DNA of 25,589 bases. Source: JAKVJE01 sp047722305. Its GTDB lineage: Bacteria > Actinomycetota > Actinomycetes > Actinomycetales > Microbacteriaceae. Made by a program: the position numbers and the translations under genes. Of the stretch, positions 24,080-25,589 are shown piece by piece. Where the stretch lies: contig JBDNYM010000035.1 in NCBI GenBank assembly GCA_047722305.1, forward strand, positions 1 to 25,589. Reading direction: 5' to 3'. Under the pieces are notes generated by a model. The model did no database searches. It saw nothing but the letters and a program-made list of their open reading frames with translations, and was not told where the DNA came from. Position 1 is the stretch's first letter, and each line of letters starts with the position of its first letter.

Positions 24080-25554
24080 GGTCGGCCCGCGCCCACCCGT
24101 GGCCGCAGCGTCGGCATCCCGAGCGCCACCTGGCGCTCCGCCCCCGGCTGCGGCTCGGCGTGTGCGGCCTCCCAGGCGTCGCCGGCCACCGTGCGCTCCA
24201 GGCGGTAGCCGGCCGGGTCCGCCGACTCCGGGTCGGCGAGCAGATGGAACGGGGCGGCACGGGTGATCGGGACGGTGACGAGGTCGCCGGGGCGCGGCGC
24301 CTCGGCCCCGGCCGGCACGCTGAAGTGGACCAGCCGGTTGTCGCGCGCCCGCCCGCTGTGGCGGTGGTCGGCGGCGTCCTTCTTCCCGGCCGCGTCGGCG
24401 ACCAGCACCTCCACCGTGGAGCCCACCAGGCGCCGGTTCTCCTCCCAGCTGATCTCCTTCTGCACATCCACCAGCCGCTGGTAGCGCTCGGAGACCACCT
24501 CGGGCGGCACCTGGTCGGGCATGGTCGCCGCTGGGGTGCCCGGGCGCTTCGAGTACTGGAAGGTGAACGCCGCCGAGAAGCGGGCGCGCCGCATGGCGTC
24601 GAGGGTGGCCGCGAAGTCGTCCTCGGTCTCGCCCGGGAAGCCCACGATCACGTCGGTGGTGATCGCCGCATCGGGGATGCGCTCCCGCACCCGGTCGAGG
24701 ATGCCGAAGAACCGCCGGGTGCGGTACGAGCGCCGCATCGCCCGCAGCACCCGGTCCGAGCCCGACTGCAGCGGCATGTGCAGCTGGGGCATGATGACCG
24801 GGTCGGCGGCCATCGCATCGATGACGTCGTCGGTGAACATGGCCGGGTGGGGGCTGGTGAAGCGCAGCCGGCGCAGGCCGGGGATGGCCGCCGCCGCGGT
24901 GAGCAGCTTCGAGAACGCCTGCCGGTCGCCCATCGCCGCCCCGTACGAGTTCACGTTCTGCCCCAGCAGCGTCACCTCGATGACCCCCTGGTCGACCAGG
25001 GCGCGGATCTCATCCAGGATGTCGCCCGCGCGGCGATCCTGCTCCTTGCCGCGCAGCGACGGGACGATGCAGAACGTGCAGGTGTTGTTGCAGCCCACGG
25101 AGATCGACACCCATGCCGAGCTGTGCGACTCGCGCTTGCCCGGCAGCGCGGACGGGAACACCTCCAGCGACTCGCGGATCTCGACCTGCGCCTCGTGGTT
25201 GTGGCGCGCGCGATCGAGCAGAGCCGGCAGGGACCCCATGTTGTGGGTGCCGAACACCACATCCACCCAGGGGGCGCGGTCGAGGATGTGGGCGCGATCC
25301 TTCTGCGCCAGGCACCCGCCCACCGCGATCTGCATGCCGCCGTGGCGCTCCTTGACCGCGGCCAGCTGCCCGAGCGTCCCGTACAGCCGGTTGTCGGCGT
25401 TCTCCCGCACCGCGCAGGTGTTCAGGACGACCACGTCCGGGGCGAGCCCGTCCGGCGCCTCGGCATATCCGGCCGCCTCCAGCTCGCCGCGCAGGTGCTC
25501 CGAGTCGTGCACGTTCATCTGGCACCCGAAGGTGCGCACCTCGTAGGTTCGCAT
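24076..25554 (-). CDS. miaB: tRNA-2-methylthio-N6-dimethylallyladenosine synthase
   Basis: A 492-residue MiaB (EC 2.8.4.3), a radical-SAM methylthiotransferase that completes ms2i6A37 on tRNA after MiaA. N-terminal UPF0004 cysteines Cys11 (TFGCQMN), Cys47 (NTCAVRENAD) and Cys81 (GGCLAQ) hold the auxiliary 4Fe-4S cluster. Cys155, Cys159 and Cys162 (SVGCNNTCTFCIVP) hold the SAM cluster. The conserved QNVNSYG, PQLHMPLQSGSDRVL and DVIVGFPGET blocks follow, and a TRAM domain lies near the end (about 375-450). The last 40 residues are a Pro/Ala/Arg-rich extension. The ATG at 25552-25554 lacks a ribosome site but has TATCGT ending 6 nt upstream, like dapF. First gene of the miaB-miaA-dapF-GNAT set seen here. 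Confidence 0.97.
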   Translation of the reverse strand: MRTYEVRTFGCQMNVHDSEHLRGELEAAGYAEAPDGLAPDVVVLNTCAVRENADNRLYGTLGQLAAVKERHGGMQIAVGGCLAQKDRAHILDRAPWVDVVFGTHNMGSLPALLDRARHNHEAQVEIRESLEVFPSALPGKRESHSSAWVSISVGCNNTCTFCIVPSLRGKEQDRRAGDILDEIRALVDQGVIEVTLLGQNVNSYGAAMGDRQAFSKLLTAAAAIPGLRRLRFTSPHPAMFTDDVIDAMAADPVIMPQLHMPLQSGSDRVLRAMRRSYRTRRFFGILDRVRERIPDAAITTDVIVGFPGETEDDFAATLDAMRRARFSAAFTFQYSKRPGTPAATMPDQVPPEVVSERYQRLVDVQKEISWEENRRLVGSTVEVLVADAAGKKDAADHRHSGRARDNRLVHFSVPAGAEAPRPGDLVTVPITRAAPFHLLADPESADPAGYRLERTVAGDAWEAAHAEPQPGAERQVALGMPTLRPRVGAGRP

Positions 25555-25560
25555 GCGGCC

Positions 25561-25566
25561 ACGATA
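25561..25566 (-). promoter_or_regulatory. -10 box for a leaderless miaB transcript
   Basis: On the minus strand TATCGT is followed by GGCCGC and the miaB ATG, giving 6 nt of spacing and no Shine-Dalgarno sequence. The -35 region would lie at the window edge and shows no consensus. Confidence 0.4.
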
Positions 25567-25589
25567 CTCGGGGCGGGGGACTCGGGGCT

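Overview
The window is a stretch of very GC-rich chromosome from an actinobacterium. The gene set points to the Micrococcales, most likely Microbacteriaceae: miaB-miaA-dapF-hflX, a monomeric NADP-isocitrate dehydrogenase, a 13E12-type HNH protein, an LPXTG surface protein, a DivIVA-like coiled-coil protein and WXG100/EspC-like type VII substrates. Genus cannot be fixed from the sequence alone. Most genes lie on the minus strand. Protein family calls come from reading motifs; no database was searched.

Layout. 1-565: 3' end of a membrane protein resembling the C-terminus of TgpA-type transglutaminases (+). 595-3642: a CorA-type Mg2+ channel with GQN instead of GMN, 6 nt downstream of an LPXTG-anchored Ig-like surface protein (both -). 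3831-5246: a DivIVA/Scy-like coiled-coil protein (+) with a good -10 box. 5325-8443 (-): a compact type VII secretion cargo cluster in the order lipoprotein (broken by an in-frame TAG), EspC-like protein, WXG-type N-domain fused to an alpha/beta-hydrolase, YbaB/EbfC-like protein, WXG100 protein with a YxxxD tail. No secretion machinery is present. 8682-13860 (-): a type III restriction-modification pair. Its mod gene carries a sharply AT-rich central block (about 40% G+C by hand count) exactly where target recognition is expected. 14024-14782 (+): an exported DUF1524-type HNH nuclease. 15062-16384 (-): a DUF222/13E12 HNH protein. 16599-19322 (-): icd (monomeric IDH) followed 1 nt later by a DUF6506-like gene. 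19370-20923 (-): hflX. 20969-21571 (+): an RsmC-like methyltransferase overlapping tail-to-tail with an ElaA-like acetyltransferase. 21551-25554 (-): miaB-miaA-dapF-GNAT, tightly packed with 4-nt overlaps at two junctions.

How the genes work together. miaA and miaB act successively on tRNA A37 (prenylation, then methylthiolation), and hflX is their usual neighbour as a ribosome-rescue GTPase. dapF supplies meso-diaminopimelate or lysine. mod and res overlap by ATGA and form one restriction-modification operon. The type VII cluster looks like a secreted lipase/esterase with its small partners and a surface lipoprotein that could be an immunity or accessory factor.

Sequence quality. Two 10-N gaps (10917-10926 and 17263-17272) are flanked on both sides by about 80-110 nt of G/C homopolymer-like junk. 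The junk breaks the reading frames of res and icd. Comparison with the expected IDH protein suggests only about 10 codons are truly missing there, so both breaks look like assembly artefacts rather than biology.
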